Origin: Chryseobacterium bernardetii
GTDB taxonomy: Bacteria; Bacteroidota; Bacteroidia; Flavobacteriales; Weeksellaceae
Assembly: GCF_003815975.1 (NCBI RefSeq)
Contig: NZ_CP033932.1
Location: 1,674,001 to 1,738,000 of the forward strand
Direction of reading: 5' to 3'
Length of the DNA: 64,000 bases
This document shows positions 54,106-64,000 of the stretch, one piece after another. Numbering within the stretch: the first letter of the stretch is position 1; each line of letters opens with the position of its first letter. Both the position numbers and the translations under genes were made by a program. The notes beneath the pieces were generated by a model. The model was not told where the DNA came from and made no database searches. It saw only the letters and a program-made list of their open reading frames with translations.

Positions 54106-56358
54106 TTATCTTGTCCTGCTCTTGATAGAATCAGAAGCGCCTTCAATGTCTCTCACTTTTTTCAGTTTTTTGTTCCCGAAATTGTAAGTAAGGCTCACTG
54201 TAAAGGTTCTTTTGTATTGATTCTGGTGGATGTAATTGTAGTTTCCGTTACTTTGATAGTCATCAATTTCTACAATATTGGTTCTTAAAACATCATTTAC
54301 ATTCAGAGCAAATGTCCAGTCGTTCCAGTTTTTCTTGATGCTGAGGTCCAGACTTGATAAACCTCGTAACATCCCCAGTTCTATCTGCTGTTTGTCTATG
54401 TAGAAAAAGTTAACCCCAAGAAACCATGTTTTAGCCTTATCAAGACGGATGGTATTGTTGGTCTGGATTAGAACACTGGTAGAATTCGTATCATTAACAT
54501 AGGTAACATATTGTCCAAGTTCATTTTTGAATCGGTCTCCTGTAGTAGGATCCATATCAAGGCTCCCGTTATTTCTGTTATGCTGAACTCCAATACTGAA
54601 ATTAGTAGTCCAGTGCTGTTTGAAGAATGATTTTTGGATTCCCACCATTGCAGACATTTCCTGTTTATCTCCAAAATTTGTTCTGATATATCTTAAGGCA
54701 AGATTTTTACCTATATCACCATTCGGTTTTTCAGGATACCCCTGTAACGGAACCTGGGTAATGGCATCTTTAATGTAAGAATGATTTAAAACTACGAAAT
54801 AGGAATTCTTATACATATACATTAATTCCTGATTGTAGGTAGAGGATGCCTTTACAAAAGGATTATTCTGAGTATAATTGTCATCGGTAAGTTTATTCAC
54901 TACCGGGTTGATCTCCCAGAAACTTGGTCTTCTCATTCTGCTTGAAAATGAATAAGAGAGATTGTTTTTATCATTAATAGCATAGTTAAAGCTTAGATAA
55001 GGAAGGAAATTATTGTAGTTTCTTTCAATCCTCTTAAGAGCTTCTGTAGGTGGATTGTCTGATGTTCCTAAACTGTTGGTAATCTCATATCGGGCTCCTA
55101 CTTTTCCGGAGAATTTTTCTGAAAACTTCTTTTCAGCAGTCAAATAGAAACCATAAATATTTTCGTCATAAATAAAATGATTGGGTGCCGATTTTGTTGG
55201 CTTTTCAGGATCAACAAAATAAGTTGTGTTTTTAGTATCGTTATCTGTTTTGGTCTTATTATAATTTCCACCAACAGAAATGGTCAGATCATTCTTAAAT
55301 TTCTGGATATAATCTGCCATTCCGGAAAAATTGTTGATAATTTGCGGCAGATCCTGCAATAGTTGTGTACTCTTTCCCAATACATCCCTGTTTATATTGG
55401 ATTTATAAGTCATATTATCGGTGAACTGAAATCTTTTATAATTCAGATAAGCTGCATTTACGTTCAGTTTACTGCCTAAAGAATCAGTTTTTAATTCATA
55501 ATTTAAATTGATTGAGTTATTATAACTTCTTGAATCCTCCTTATTTTTAGACCATGTATAGCTGGTTCCATCTTTATTAATAATGGTGTTGAACAGGCCT
55601 ACGGTTGAATTATAACTTTTATTTGCCCATGTATTCCAGGATAAAGCTAAATTGCTCTTATCATTTAACTGATAATCTATATTCAGATAACCGCCAATGT
55701 TTTTGTTGGGATCATCAATATCACCGGTTGATTCATTAGATGCGCCAATACTGCTGTTTTTCAGAGTGTAGGTTTGCGCTTCAATATTTTCGCCTCCACT
55801 GAGACTGGCGCTTATTCCCAGTTTATCTTTTCTGTAATTAGCTGAAAAACTTGCCTGGCTGCCATTGTATTTACCCTGGGTATTGGAGAATCTCATATTT
55901 CCGTTGAGACCATCACTCATTTTTTTCTTTAAAACAATGTTGATAATTCCATCCGAAGATTCCACTTGGTATTCACTTCCCGGAACCGTAATTACTTCAA
56001 TTTTCTGGATGTTTTCCGCCGGAGTGTTTTTCAGGAACTGAGCCAAAGATTCTGCATCCATATTGGATTTTCTTCCGTTGATGTAGATTAATACATTGTT
56101 CTTTCCTGCAATCTTTAATGTTTTATCATCTGTTGAAGACAATAAAGGAGTTTGTTTCAGAATATCGAAAGTGGTATTTCCTTTCGCTATAGGAGAAGAT
56201 GCAACATCGTATACCAGACGGTCACTTTGTTTTTTGAATACCTGTTTGGTGATGGTAACACCTTCTATATTTTTAGTCTTTGTCGAGTCAGATTTCTTTT
56301 CCTGAGCAAAAGCACAAGTTCCGAATATGACAGCTATTGACAAAAGTATACGTTTCAT
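54106..56358 (-). CDS. TonB-dependent outer-membrane barrel (OMP_b-brl_3 type), paralog A
   Basis: The 750-residue product has a signal peptide (MKRILLSIAVIFGTCAFAQE), a plug domain (IEGVTITKQVFKKQSDRLVY, FDILKQTPLLSSTDDKTLKI, NVLIYINGRKSNMDAESLAQ and KIEVITVPGSEYQV) and a long beta-barrel ending KKVRDIEGASDSIKSRTR. It is the second of a tandem pair of close relatives; the 45-bp gap after the upstream gene suggests co-transcription. Ligand unknown. A third family member lies at 46.2 kb. Confidence 0.85.
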   Translation of the reverse strand: MKRILLSIAVIFGTCAFAQEKKSDSTKTKNIEGVTITKQVFKKQSDRLVYDVASSPIAKGNTTFDILKQTPLLSSTDDKTLKIAGKNNVLIYINGRKSNMDAESLAQFLKNTPAENIQKIEVITVPGSEYQVESSDGIINIVLKKKMSDGLNGNMRFSNTQGKYNGSQASFSANYRKDKLGISASLSGGENIEAQTYTLKNSSIGASNESTGDIDDPNKNIGGYLNIDYQLNDKSNLALSWNTWANKSYNSTVGLFNTIINKDGTSYTWSKNKEDSRSYNNSINLNYELKTDSLGSKLNVNAAYLNYKRFQFTDNMTYKSNINRDVLGKSTQLLQDLPQIINNFSGMADYIQKFKNDLTISVGGNYNKTKTDNDTKNTTYFVDPEKPTKSAPNHFIYDENIYGFYLTAEKKFSEKFSGKVGARYEITNSLGTSDNPPTEALKRIERNYNNFLPYLSFNYAINDKNNLSYSFSSRMRRPSFWEINPVVNKLTDDNYTQNNPFVKASSTYNQELMYMYKNSYFVVLNHSYIKDAITQVPLQGYPEKPNGDIGKNLALRYIRTNFGDKQEMSAMVGIQKSFFKQHWTTNFSIGVQHNRNNGSLDMDPTTGDRFKNELGQYVTYVNDTNSTSVLIQTNNTIRLDKAKTWFLGVNFFYIDKQQIELGMLRGLSSLDLSIKKNWNDWTFALNVNDVLRTNIVEIDDYQSNGNYNYIHQNQYKRTFTVSLTYNFGNKKLKKVRDIEGASDSIKSRTR

Positions 56359-56403
56359 GTTTGTTTTTTTAAAGAGTGGTTAAGAGAGATAAGTTTTTAT
56401 AGA

Positions 56404-58680
56404 TTAGGTTCTTGATTTTACAGCATCATTCGCTGATTTCATTTCCCTTGCTTTTTTCAGTTTCTGATTTCCGAAATTGTAGGTTACCCCAATACTTATT
56501 AATCGTGGATAGTTGAAGTTGGTTATATTGTTGTATTTTCCATTAGGCTGTACACCATTAACTCTGTAGAAACTTTGGTTAAATAAGTCGTTACCTTCCG
56601 CAAGTATGGTCCAGTCACCAATAATTTTCTTCACACTGATATCAAAGCTTTGTCTTACTCCTATTGTTCCTCCTTCCATAGCCACTTTGCTTCCGAAATA
56701 GTAGTTAACTCCTAAAAACCAGTCTTTTTTAGAAGAAAGACGGATGATATTATTGATGGTTGCAGACATATTGTAGTTCTTAACATCCACAATATAAGGT
56801 TCCAGCTCTTCACTTTCGTATGGGCCTAATTGAGAAGTCGGGTCCTGCCATACTCCACCAGTGTAAGTAATATACCCAAGGTTTACAGAATAATTGGTTG
56901 TCCAGATATCTTTAAACCAGGACTTGTTCATCCCAAGTGTTAAACTGATTTCTCTGTTTTTTCCATAATTTGTTCTGATGTATCTCAGGAATCTTGTTTT
57001 TTCCATAAGCATATTACCTGCCGGATCGTATATGATATTACCGTTTTCATCCCTTTGTGGGGCTGTTAAAATCCCTTGTAAAGGAAGCAGGTCAGAAGCT
57101 GCCGCGTCGTTTACCATAGTATAGCTCAGATTGGCATAGAATGCATTTTTATACATATAGTTCAGCTCCTGGTTATAAAATTTAGCCGCCAGTACAAATG
57201 GATTATTCTGTGTGTAATTGGTTGGAGTGAAATAAGTTCTTGAAGGATTAAGTTCCCAGAATCTTGGTCTTCTGATTCTGCTGGAGAAAGTATAACTTAA
57301 ATTGTGGTCTGAATTGATAGCATAGTTTAAGTTCAGATAAGGAAGCAGGTTATTATAGTTTCTTTCGAACCCTGTTTTTCCAAGGATATCTCCGGTACTT
57401 CTTGTCATTTCATAACGGGCTCCTATCTTTCCGGATAACTTTTCAGTAAGCTTTCTCTCATAATTAAGATAAATTCCTAAAATATTTTCCTTATAAATGA
57501 AATGATTGGTTTGTTTGGGATCCATTACAAACTCCCCGCCTGTTAATTTGTCCTGTCTGGTATCATTATCCGTATTGGTATAATTATAACTTACCCCCAT
57601 TAACCATGTTGCTCCTTTAGCCGTTTTTTTCAGGAAATCTATATTAGCAGCATAATTGTTGATGATTTGTGGTACAGACTGCTGTAAAGCAGAATATCTT
57701 TTTTTATACTCTTCACCTGAAGGATCAATACCTAAAGGGATGCTCTCATTAAAGCTTACCTTGTCTCTGTTGAACCACAGGTAAGAAACATTGGAGGTAA
57801 GTTTGCTGCCTATAGAATCTGTCTTAATTTCATAATTTAAATTGAAAGAGTGATTTCGGGTCTGGGCATCTTCATGATTAACGGTTCTATCCATTAGTTT
57901 CCCGTTTTGCCAGTTCGTCATATCCAGAATAGAATTGAAACTCTTATTATATCTCATATTATAAGAAAGCCCCAGACTCTGTTTTTTGTTAATCTCATAG
58001 TCAATATTGAATCCGCCACCGAAGTTTTTATTAGGATCATCATTAGAACCATAAGATTCATTTCTGAAGGTAGGATCCCCGTTGGAAAGCGTATATCTTT
58101 GTCTTTCTGTCCAGCTTCCCATTCTGAAGTTAGAATTTCCCGACCATTTTCCCTGTCTGAAATTGAAAGATCCTCCCGCATTAGGGTTGTTGTAATAAGC
58201 CTGCTCGTTCTGCATTTTCAAAGTCCCATTGTAGCCATTGTTTTTGTTCTTCTTCATTACAATATTGATAACCCCTTCCTTAGATTCAACCTGAAACTCA
58301 CTTCCGGGAACAGTGATCACTTCAATTTTCTGAATATCTTCAGATGGAGTAGACTTCAGCATTTCAATTAATGCCTCTGCATCCATATTGCTTTTTTTAT
58401 TATTGATGTAAATAATAGCATCAGACTTCCCAAGAATTTTCAATGTCTTTCCATCAATACTGGAAATCATAGGAGTCTGTTTTAAAAGACTAAAAGTATT
58501 AGTCCCTTTTGCAATAGGGGAGGCTGCTACATCGTAAACAAGACGGTCCCCCTGTTTTTTGAAAACCTGTTTCTTAATATTGACTGACTCAATAGCATTT
58601 ATTTTCAAACTATCTTTTTTCTGTTGAGCGGTAATCAGTCCGCTGAAGAATAGTGCTGCAATGAGAATTTGAGTTTTCAT
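56404..58680 (-). CDS. TonB-dependent outer-membrane barrel (OMP_b-brl_3 type), paralog B
   Basis: A 758-residue relative of the gene at 54106, with signal peptide (MKTQILIAALFFSGLITAQQ), plug (VNIKKQVFKKQGDRLVYDVA, KTLKILGKSDAIIYINNKKS, KIEVITVPGSEFQVESKEGV) and barrel, ending MKSANDAVKSRT. The two share the ASPIAKG region and the QKLKKARE-like C-terminus, evidence of tandem duplication. It is transcribed first; a good promoter is visible upstream. Substrate unknown. Confidence 0.86.
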   Translation of the reverse strand: MKTQILIAALFFSGLITAQQKKDSLKINAIESVNIKKQVFKKQGDRLVYDVAASPIAKGTNTFSLLKQTPMISSIDGKTLKILGKSDAIIYINNKKSNMDAEALIEMLKSTPSEDIQKIEVITVPGSEFQVESKEGVINIVMKKNKNNGYNGTLKMQNEQAYYNNPNAGGSFNFRQGKWSGNSNFRMGSWTERQRYTLSNGDPTFRNESYGSNDDPNKNFGGGFNIDYEINKKQSLGLSYNMRYNKSFNSILDMTNWQNGKLMDRTVNHEDAQTRNHSFNLNYEIKTDSIGSKLTSNVSYLWFNRDKVSFNESIPLGIDPSGEEYKKRYSALQQSVPQIINNYAANIDFLKKTAKGATWLMGVSYNYTNTDNDTRQDKLTGGEFVMDPKQTNHFIYKENILGIYLNYERKLTEKLSGKIGARYEMTRSTGDILGKTGFERNYNNLLPYLNLNYAINSDHNLSYTFSSRIRRPRFWELNPSRTYFTPTNYTQNNPFVLAAKFYNQELNYMYKNAFYANLSYTMVNDAAASDLLPLQGILTAPQRDENGNIIYDPAGNMLMEKTRFLRYIRTNYGKNREISLTLGMNKSWFKDIWTTNYSVNLGYITYTGGVWQDPTSQLGPYESEELEPYIVDVKNYNMSATINNIIRLSSKKDWFLGVNYYFGSKVAMEGGTIGVRQSFDISVKKIIGDWTILAEGNDLFNQSFYRVNGVQPNGKYNNITNFNYPRLISIGVTYNFGNQKLKKAREMKSANDAVKSRT

Positions 58681-58729
58681 GATTATTATTTTTTAATTAA
58701 TAGCTTGTATGGTTTGTTATTTAACATTA

Positions 58730-58761
58730 CAAAGATATATAATAAATTTAGTATCATGCAA
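58730..58761 (-). promoter_or_regulatory. Promoter of the tandem receptor pair
   Basis: On the minus strand TTG (complement of CAA at 58759-58761), a 21-bp spacer and -7 TATCTTTG (58730-58737, matching TAnnTTTG) lie about 50 bp before the ATG at 58680. Confidence 0.55.
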
Positions 58762-58869
58762 TACAAAGTACTAAAAAATATTTTTAAATTAATATAACTT
58801 ACTGATTTACAGTTTGTAAAAATTTAGGTTTAAAAATTGATTGCTTGACCTTTCTGTATAATTAGACAA

Positions 58870-58892
58870 CTGTAACAAGAAATTTGTTACAG
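58870..58892. repeat. Inverted repeat CTGTAACAA/TTGTTACAG
   Basis: A perfect 9-bp dyad around a 5-nt centre, 30 bp past the stop of the DUF3817 gene. It lacks a T tail, so it may be a weak terminator or an operator. Confidence 0.5.
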
Positions 58893-58921
58893 CAAAACAT
58901 GAAATTTTATGAAAAATAATT

Positions 58922-59260
58922 TTATTCCCTGTCGAATCTGGCCAGCTTTTTATCTACCCATACTGTAGCAAAGGGGAAAAACGCTGCTAATAAAGCGAAC
59001 ACAAAATCTTCATCATCCCAATTGTAAATTTTTCTTGCTGGAAGACATAGCAAAAGATAGAGTGTAAAAAACAATCCGTGTAAACTACCAATAACGCTGA
59101 TGAAAATAATAGAGTACAGGTTCTCATCATACCGAATCCAGATCATCGCCACACCATATAGTAAAATACATGAAATGGCCTCAGCCAGACAGATCTGTTT
59201 AAACCATTTGATGAGTTTTTCCTGTGAATATTTTGAGAAAAATTTTTCGATGAAGTCCAT
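58922..59260 (-). CDS. DUF3817 membrane protein
   Basis: A 112-residue protein with three membrane helices (about residues 23-45, 50-72 and 85-103) and the DUF3817-type segment IKWFKQICLAEAISCILLYG, with LHGLFFTLYLLLC in the second helix. Proteins of this family are small integral membrane proteins of unknown function. The gene lies between recJ/nadD and the receptor pair, 83 bp downstream of nadD. Confidence 0.78.
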   Translation of the reverse strand: MDFIEKFFSKYSQEKLIKWFKQICLAEAISCILLYGVAMIWIRYDENLYSIIFISVIGSLHGLFFTLYLLLCLPARKIYNWDDEDFVFALLAAFFPFATVWVDKKLARFDRE

Positions 59261-59343
59261 TTATTGTATGATAAGTAGAGTGTTAAAAGTTAAGAAATTT
59301 TCATTTTTCAATTTTTTAACCTCTGATTTTTGGTTATGCAAAA

Positions 59344-59928
59344 TTACTTATAAAAATTACTTCCGTCCAAATATTCAAAAACTTCAGGCGGCAGCATAGG
59401 CCTCACATTCTTACCATCCTTGATCATATTACGGATTTCAGTGGCAGAAAGCTCTATCACTGGAGCCTTTATCAGAGAGATATTTTCGTGCTGAAGATAC
59501 TCAGATTCTTTCTTTCCTCCCTCAAATACCCTTGGATAAACAATGATGTGATGATTATTGATCAGGGCATCAGAATTTTTCCATTTGTGAAGGCTGTCCA
59601 GATTATCTTCACCCATAATCAGGCTGAAAGAATAGTCCGGGTATTTCTCATGAAGGTAAGTAAGCGTATCAATAGTATAGCTTGGCTTAGGAAGAGAAAA
59701 TTCTACATTGGAAGCACGCATATTAGGATAATTCTTCACTGCCAGCTGTACCATATCCAGCCGGTTATGATCCTTCAGCAAAGATTTTTTATCCTTAAAT
59801 GGGTTTTGTGGACTCACTACAAACCACAGTTCATCCATATCCGAATTTTCCAGAATATAATTAGCTAAAATAAGATGTCCGATATGGATCGGATTAAAAG
59901 ATCCAAAGAATAGACCAATTTTTTTCAT
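59344..59928 (-). CDS. nadD: Nicotinate-nucleotide adenylyltransferase
   Basis: NadD joins nicotinate mononucleotide to ATP, giving nicotinate adenine dinucleotide on the way to NAD+. The 194-residue protein starts MKKIGLFFGSFNPIHIGHLI, with the HIGH nucleotidyltransferase motif at about 15-18, YSFSLIMGEDNLDSLHKW near 100 and the SATEIRNMIKDGKNVRPMLP block near 160, which is the ISSTxIR-type motif. Its length is normal. It is 51 bp downstream of recJ on the same strand. Confidence 0.95.
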   Translation of the reverse strand: MKKIGLFFGSFNPIHIGHLILANYILENSDMDELWFVVSPQNPFKDKKSLLKDHNRLDMVQLAVKNYPNMRASNVEFSLPKPSYTIDTLTYLHEKYPDYSFSLIMGEDNLDSLHKWKNSDALINNHHIIVYPRVFEGGKKESEYLQHENISLIKAPVIELSATEIRNMIKDGKNVRPMLPPEVFEYLDGSNFYK

Positions 59929-59979
59929 ATTAGTGAGATAAAGGGTATAAGATATAATAGCAGAATTAATAACTAATAT

Positions 59980-61692
59980 CTAATCCCTGAACTTTACATC
60001 CTTTATATTGAGATAATGAGTCACATTGCCTTTCCAGTGATTTTCTTCCAGCGTAAAAGCAAGATCAAAATTTTTATTTTTAAAATCCTCTACAAACTGT
60101 CCCAGTTTAAAGCCTACACATTCTATATTTCTGCCTGTAGATTCCTGCTTGATATAAAACTTAAGATGATTGTTATCTTTACCCATTGTTTTTACATAAC
60201 CTGAAAGTTTTTGGTTAGACAGAGTAAAGATAGGCTTCATGTTCTGAGGTCCGAATGGCGCCAGTTTTCTGTGAAAATTAATAAACTCCCTGTTGATGTC
60301 ATCAATCTTAATTTCAGAATCAATCGTAATAGAAGGCTCCTTTTGGTGCTCCTGGATCTTTTCAGAAACAACTTTCTCAAATTTAACTTTGAAAGCTTCA
60401 AATTTTTCTTTTTCCATTGAAAGCCCGGCAGCAGCATGATGTCCCCCGAATTTAAGGAAATATTCAGAACACATATCAAGGGCCTCATGAACATCAAAAT
60501 CCGAAACAGATCTTGCAGAAGCTACCATTTCCCCATTATTTCCATCTGTAAATACCAGGGTAGGCTTATAATAGGTTTCAATAAGTCTGGAAGCCACAAT
60601 TCCGATCACTCCTTTATTCCACTCAGGATGATAAACAATGGTAGTATGCTTTGTTTCCTGCTGAGATTCTATGATCTGGTTTAAAGCTGATAGGGTAGAA
60701 TTCATATCCAGTTCGCGTCTTTCATCATTAAGATTCATGATGTCATCTACGATTTGGTGGGCATGTTTCAGGTTTTCAGAAACCATAAGCTCTACAGCAG
60801 CTTTTCCATGGGAAATTCTTCCCGCAGCATTTATTTTAGGTGCGATTTCAAAAACAATATTTGAAATTTCAAAATGAGACAGTTTATCTTCCGGAATTAA
60901 TAATCTTAATCCAAGATTTCTTGTTTTTCTTAGGGTTTTCAGTCCCATTTTTGCAAGAACCCTGTTTTCGCCGGTCATTGAAACAATATCGGCTGCGATG
61001 GATATAGCCAAAAGATCCGTCAGCTCAAATAGCTCGGCATCCGGAAGTTTATAAATGGTATTAAGTCCCTGGCACAGTTTAAAACCTACACCGCATCCTG
61101 AAAGTTCCTTGAATGGATAACGGCAGTCACTTCTCTTAGGATCAAGTACAGCTGCAGCATTAGGAATCTCTTCACCGGGAAGGTGGTGATCACAGATAAT
61201 AAAGTCTATCCCAAGGCTGGAAGCATAATTAATCATATCAAGAGCCTTGATTCCACAGTCTAAAGCAATGATTAATGAAAAACCATTCTCTTTCGCAAAA
61301 TCAATTCCTTCGGTAGAAATCCCATATCCTTCAGAATTTCTGTCCGGGATATAGTAATCCAGGTATTTTTTTTCAACAATTTTGCTGAGGTAAAGGTACA
61401 TTAGGGCAACAGCTGTAGTTCCATCCACATCATAGTCGCCATATACCAATATTTTTTCGCCATTTTCAATTGCAGTGGCAATACGCTCTACAGCTTTTTG
61501 CATATCTGCCATTAAAAATGGGCTGTGTATATCGTTAAGGTTTGGTTTGAAAAATTCTCTCGCCTTCTGATAATTGTCAATTCCTCTTAGAACGAGAAGT
61601 TTAGATTCAAAAGTACCAAAACCAAGTGACGAACTTAGTCCGTCCACAACTTCCTCATCGGGTTCGGGCTTGTAAATCCATTTTTGACTCAT
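59980..61692 (-). CDS. recJ: Single-stranded-DNA-specific exonuclease RecJ
   Basis: RecJ is the 5'-3' ssDNA exonuclease of recombination and repair. With the start at 61692 (MSQKWIYKPEPDEEVVDGL) it has 570 residues; a longer frame from 61722 adds ten unconvincing hydrophobic residues. The DHH domain shows VYGDYDVDGTTAVALMY (about residues 74-90), IALDCGIKALDM and FIICDHHLPGEEIPNAAAV (about 150-168). The DHHA1 part carries VGIVASRLIETYYKP and FGGHHAAAGLSMEKEKF, with a C-terminal OB-like region. All metal-binding motifs are intact. Confidence 0.94.
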   Translation of the reverse strand: MSQKWIYKPEPDEEVVDGLSSSLGFGTFESKLLVLRGIDNYQKAREFFKPNLNDIHSPFLMADMQKAVERIATAIENGEKILVYGDYDVDGTTAVALMYLYLSKIVEKKYLDYYIPDRNSEGYGISTEGIDFAKENGFSLIIALDCGIKALDMINYASSLGIDFIICDHHLPGEEIPNAAAVLDPKRSDCRYPFKELSGCGVGFKLCQGLNTIYKLPDAELFELTDLLAISIAADIVSMTGENRVLAKMGLKTLRKTRNLGLRLLIPEDKLSHFEISNIVFEIAPKINAAGRISHGKAAVELMVSENLKHAHQIVDDIMNLNDERRELDMNSTLSALNQIIESQQETKHTTIVYHPEWNKGVIGIVASRLIETYYKPTLVFTDGNNGEMVASARSVSDFDVHEALDMCSEYFLKFGGHHAAAGLSMEKEKFEAFKVKFEKVVSEKIQEHQKEPSITIDSEIKIDDINREFINFHRKLAPFGPQNMKPIFTLSNQKLSGYVKTMGKDNNHLKFYIKQESTGRNIECVGFKLGQFVEDFKNKNFDLAFTLEENHWKGNVTHYLNIKDVKFRD

Positions 61693-61801
61693 GTTCACAA
61701 AAATAAGGAAAAAAAATAGCATTTTGGTGGGATAGAGAATGAAGTTTTGACTTAATAATTGTTAAAAATTGATTACCTTCGTGCTCCAAATTTAAATGAC
61801 T

Positions 61802-62614
61802 ATGAAAAAAATTATTGTTTGCCTAATATTTTTAGGGGCAATGAATTCGATGGATGCACAGAAAATTAATCTTGGAAAAGCAGCCGGGATCGTTTCAAAT
61901 GGAGCGAAAGCTTTAACATTTACGAACGAAGATGCCATCAAATTATCTAAAGAATCCGTAGACTGGATGGATAAAAACAACCCTGTAGCAGGACCGAAAG
62001 ATCCTTATACAGTTAGGCTGAATAAGCTGTTTGGAAAACACAAATCTCAGGACGGCCTGAACCTGAACTACAAAGTTTATAAAGTAAAAGATATCAATGC
62101 CTTTGCTTGTGCAGACGGAAGTGTCCGGGTATTTTCTTCTCTGATGGATATTATGACAGATAATGAATTATTGGCTGTAATTGGTCATGAGATAGGACAT
62201 GTTAAAAATCAGGATACAAAAGATGCCATGAAATCTGCTTACTTAAAAGCCGCAGCGTTGGATGCCGCTTCATCGGCCTCTGGTGCAGTAGCTACTCTTA
62301 ATGACAGCCAGATCGGAAAGATGGCTAATGCTTTTTTAGATGCTTCTCACAGCAAAAAGCAAGAATCTGAAGCAGATACTTATTCTTATGATTTTATGAA
62401 GGCTAACAAATATGATGTAGTAGGTGCTTATACCGCTTTCAAAAAATTAGCTTTATTGTCACAAGGAAGTACACAATCCGGTTTTGAAAAAATGTTCAAC
62501 TCTCATCCGGACAGTGAAAAAAGAGCTCAGTCTATTAAAAAGAGAGCAGAAAAAGATGGGTTATGGAAAGATCCGGGAACTGTTGCTATTCCAACAACAA
62601 AACTTACAAAATAA
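61802..62614 (+). CDS. M48 family zinc metallopeptidase
   Basis: A secreted or envelope-associated peptidase of about 270 residues. The ATG at 61802 gives MKKIIVCLIFLGAMNSMDAQ, a signal peptide; an earlier ATG at 61796 adds two codons. The HExxH motif is AVIGHEIGHVKNQD (His about 136 and 140), and the third zinc ligand is in KKQESEADTYSYDF. The core resembles M48 minigluzincins, for example YcaL/LoiP-type quality-control proteases, but lacks long membrane helices. The gene ends in a bidirectional terminator. Confidence 0.88.
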   Translation: MKKIIVCLIFLGAMNSMDAQKINLGKAAGIVSNGAKALTFTNEDAIKLSKESVDWMDKNNPVAGPKDPYTVRLNKLFGKHKSQDGLNLNYKVYKVKDINAFACADGSVRVFSSLMDIMTDNELLAVIGHEIGHVKNQDTKDAMKSAYLKAAALDAASSASGAVATLNDSQIGKMANAFLDASHSKKQESEADTYSYDFMKANKYDVVGAYTAFKKLALLSQGSTQSGFEKMFNSHPDSEKRAQSIKKRAEKDGLWKDPGTVAIPTTKLTK

Positions 62615-62640
62615 TTATTTTATTTATTGTTTAAACAAAA

Positions 62641-62667
62641 ATACCTCAAAGCAAAGCTTTGAGGTAT
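62641..62667. terminator. Bidirectional terminator between M48 and ABC-F genes
   Basis: ATACCTCAAAGC and GCTTTGAGGTAT form a 12-bp stem on a 3-nt loop, followed by TTTTTAT on the + strand. Confidence 0.88.
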
Positions 62668-62693
62668 TTTTATATTCATTTGATGTATCAAGA

Positions 62694-64000
<1,307 letters not shown>

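Noticed and set aside
61693..61722. A longer RecJ start at 61722.
   Set aside because: The ten extra residues (MLFFFLIFVN) are hydrophobic and not seen in RecJ; MSQKWIYKP is a normal start.

Overview
The window looks like a chromosome segment of a Chryseobacterium-type member of the Flavobacteriia (Weeksellaceae, Bacteroidota). The evidence is low G+C, A/T-rich spacers, TAnnTTTG-type -7 promoter boxes, a str operon without tuf, many TonB-dependent and OMP beta-barrel proteins, and r-protein tails typical of the phylum. No tRNA, rRNA, CRISPR array or insertion sequence was seen.

Layout. 1-2.99 kb: the end of the str operon (rpsG, fusA, rpsJ), closed by a terminator. 3.2-6.2 kb: a siderophore-type TonB-dependent receptor and a low-affinity iron permease-family protein. 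6.2-13.7 kb: four poorly characterised envelope proteins (963, 912, 323 and 139 aa). 13.8-19.4 kb: a glycerol module made of glpD-glpK-glpF plus a predicted outer-membrane protein on the minus strand, with a divergent DeoR/GlpR-like regulator; TTTCGTTT repeats lie over the predicted promoters. 19.4-21.3 kb: GNAT and rhodanese genes opposite a LysR regulator. 21.5-35.3 kb: the S10-spc-alpha ribosomal superoperon from rplC to rplQ, including secY, infA, rpmJ and rpoA. It begins 18.6 kb away from rpsJ, so the usual rpsJ-rplC junction is broken.

35.4-40.8 kb: a lipoprotein, then a two-component cluster (NarL-type response regulator, unknown protein, polytopic membrane protein, HisKA_3-type kinase), then two unknown genes. 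The regulator gene and the last two genes share an unusual promoter architecture (GTGTAATTGAC, 18 bp, GAnnTTTG), so they probably form one regulon. 40.9-44.5 kb: enolase, citrate synthase and a secreted esterase. 44.5-48.3 kb: HxlR and AraC regulators and a beta-barrel receptor.

48.36-48.86 kb: two tandem, previously easy-to-miss minus-strand genes for 52- and 54-residue peptides. They have identical N-terminal leaders, a Gly-Gly site and Cys-rich cores (CCEW-x4-5-C-x4-C-x2-CVCP). They look like ribosomally made, post-translationally modified peptide (RiPP) precursors or bacteriocin-like peptides without neighbouring maturation enzymes. This is the most attractive novelty in the window.

49.1-51.1 kb: an amidinotransferase/DDAH-like enzyme and a CtlX-like citrulline hydrolase. 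51.1-51.35 kb: a decayed membrane-protein gene. 51.4-54.0 kb: a GH43-like secreted glycosidase and a lipoprotein esterase. 54.1-58.7 kb: two tandem paralogous outer-membrane beta-barrel receptors. 58.9-64 kb: DUF3817 protein, nadD, recJ, an M48 peptidase and a truncated ABC-F gene that runs off the window.
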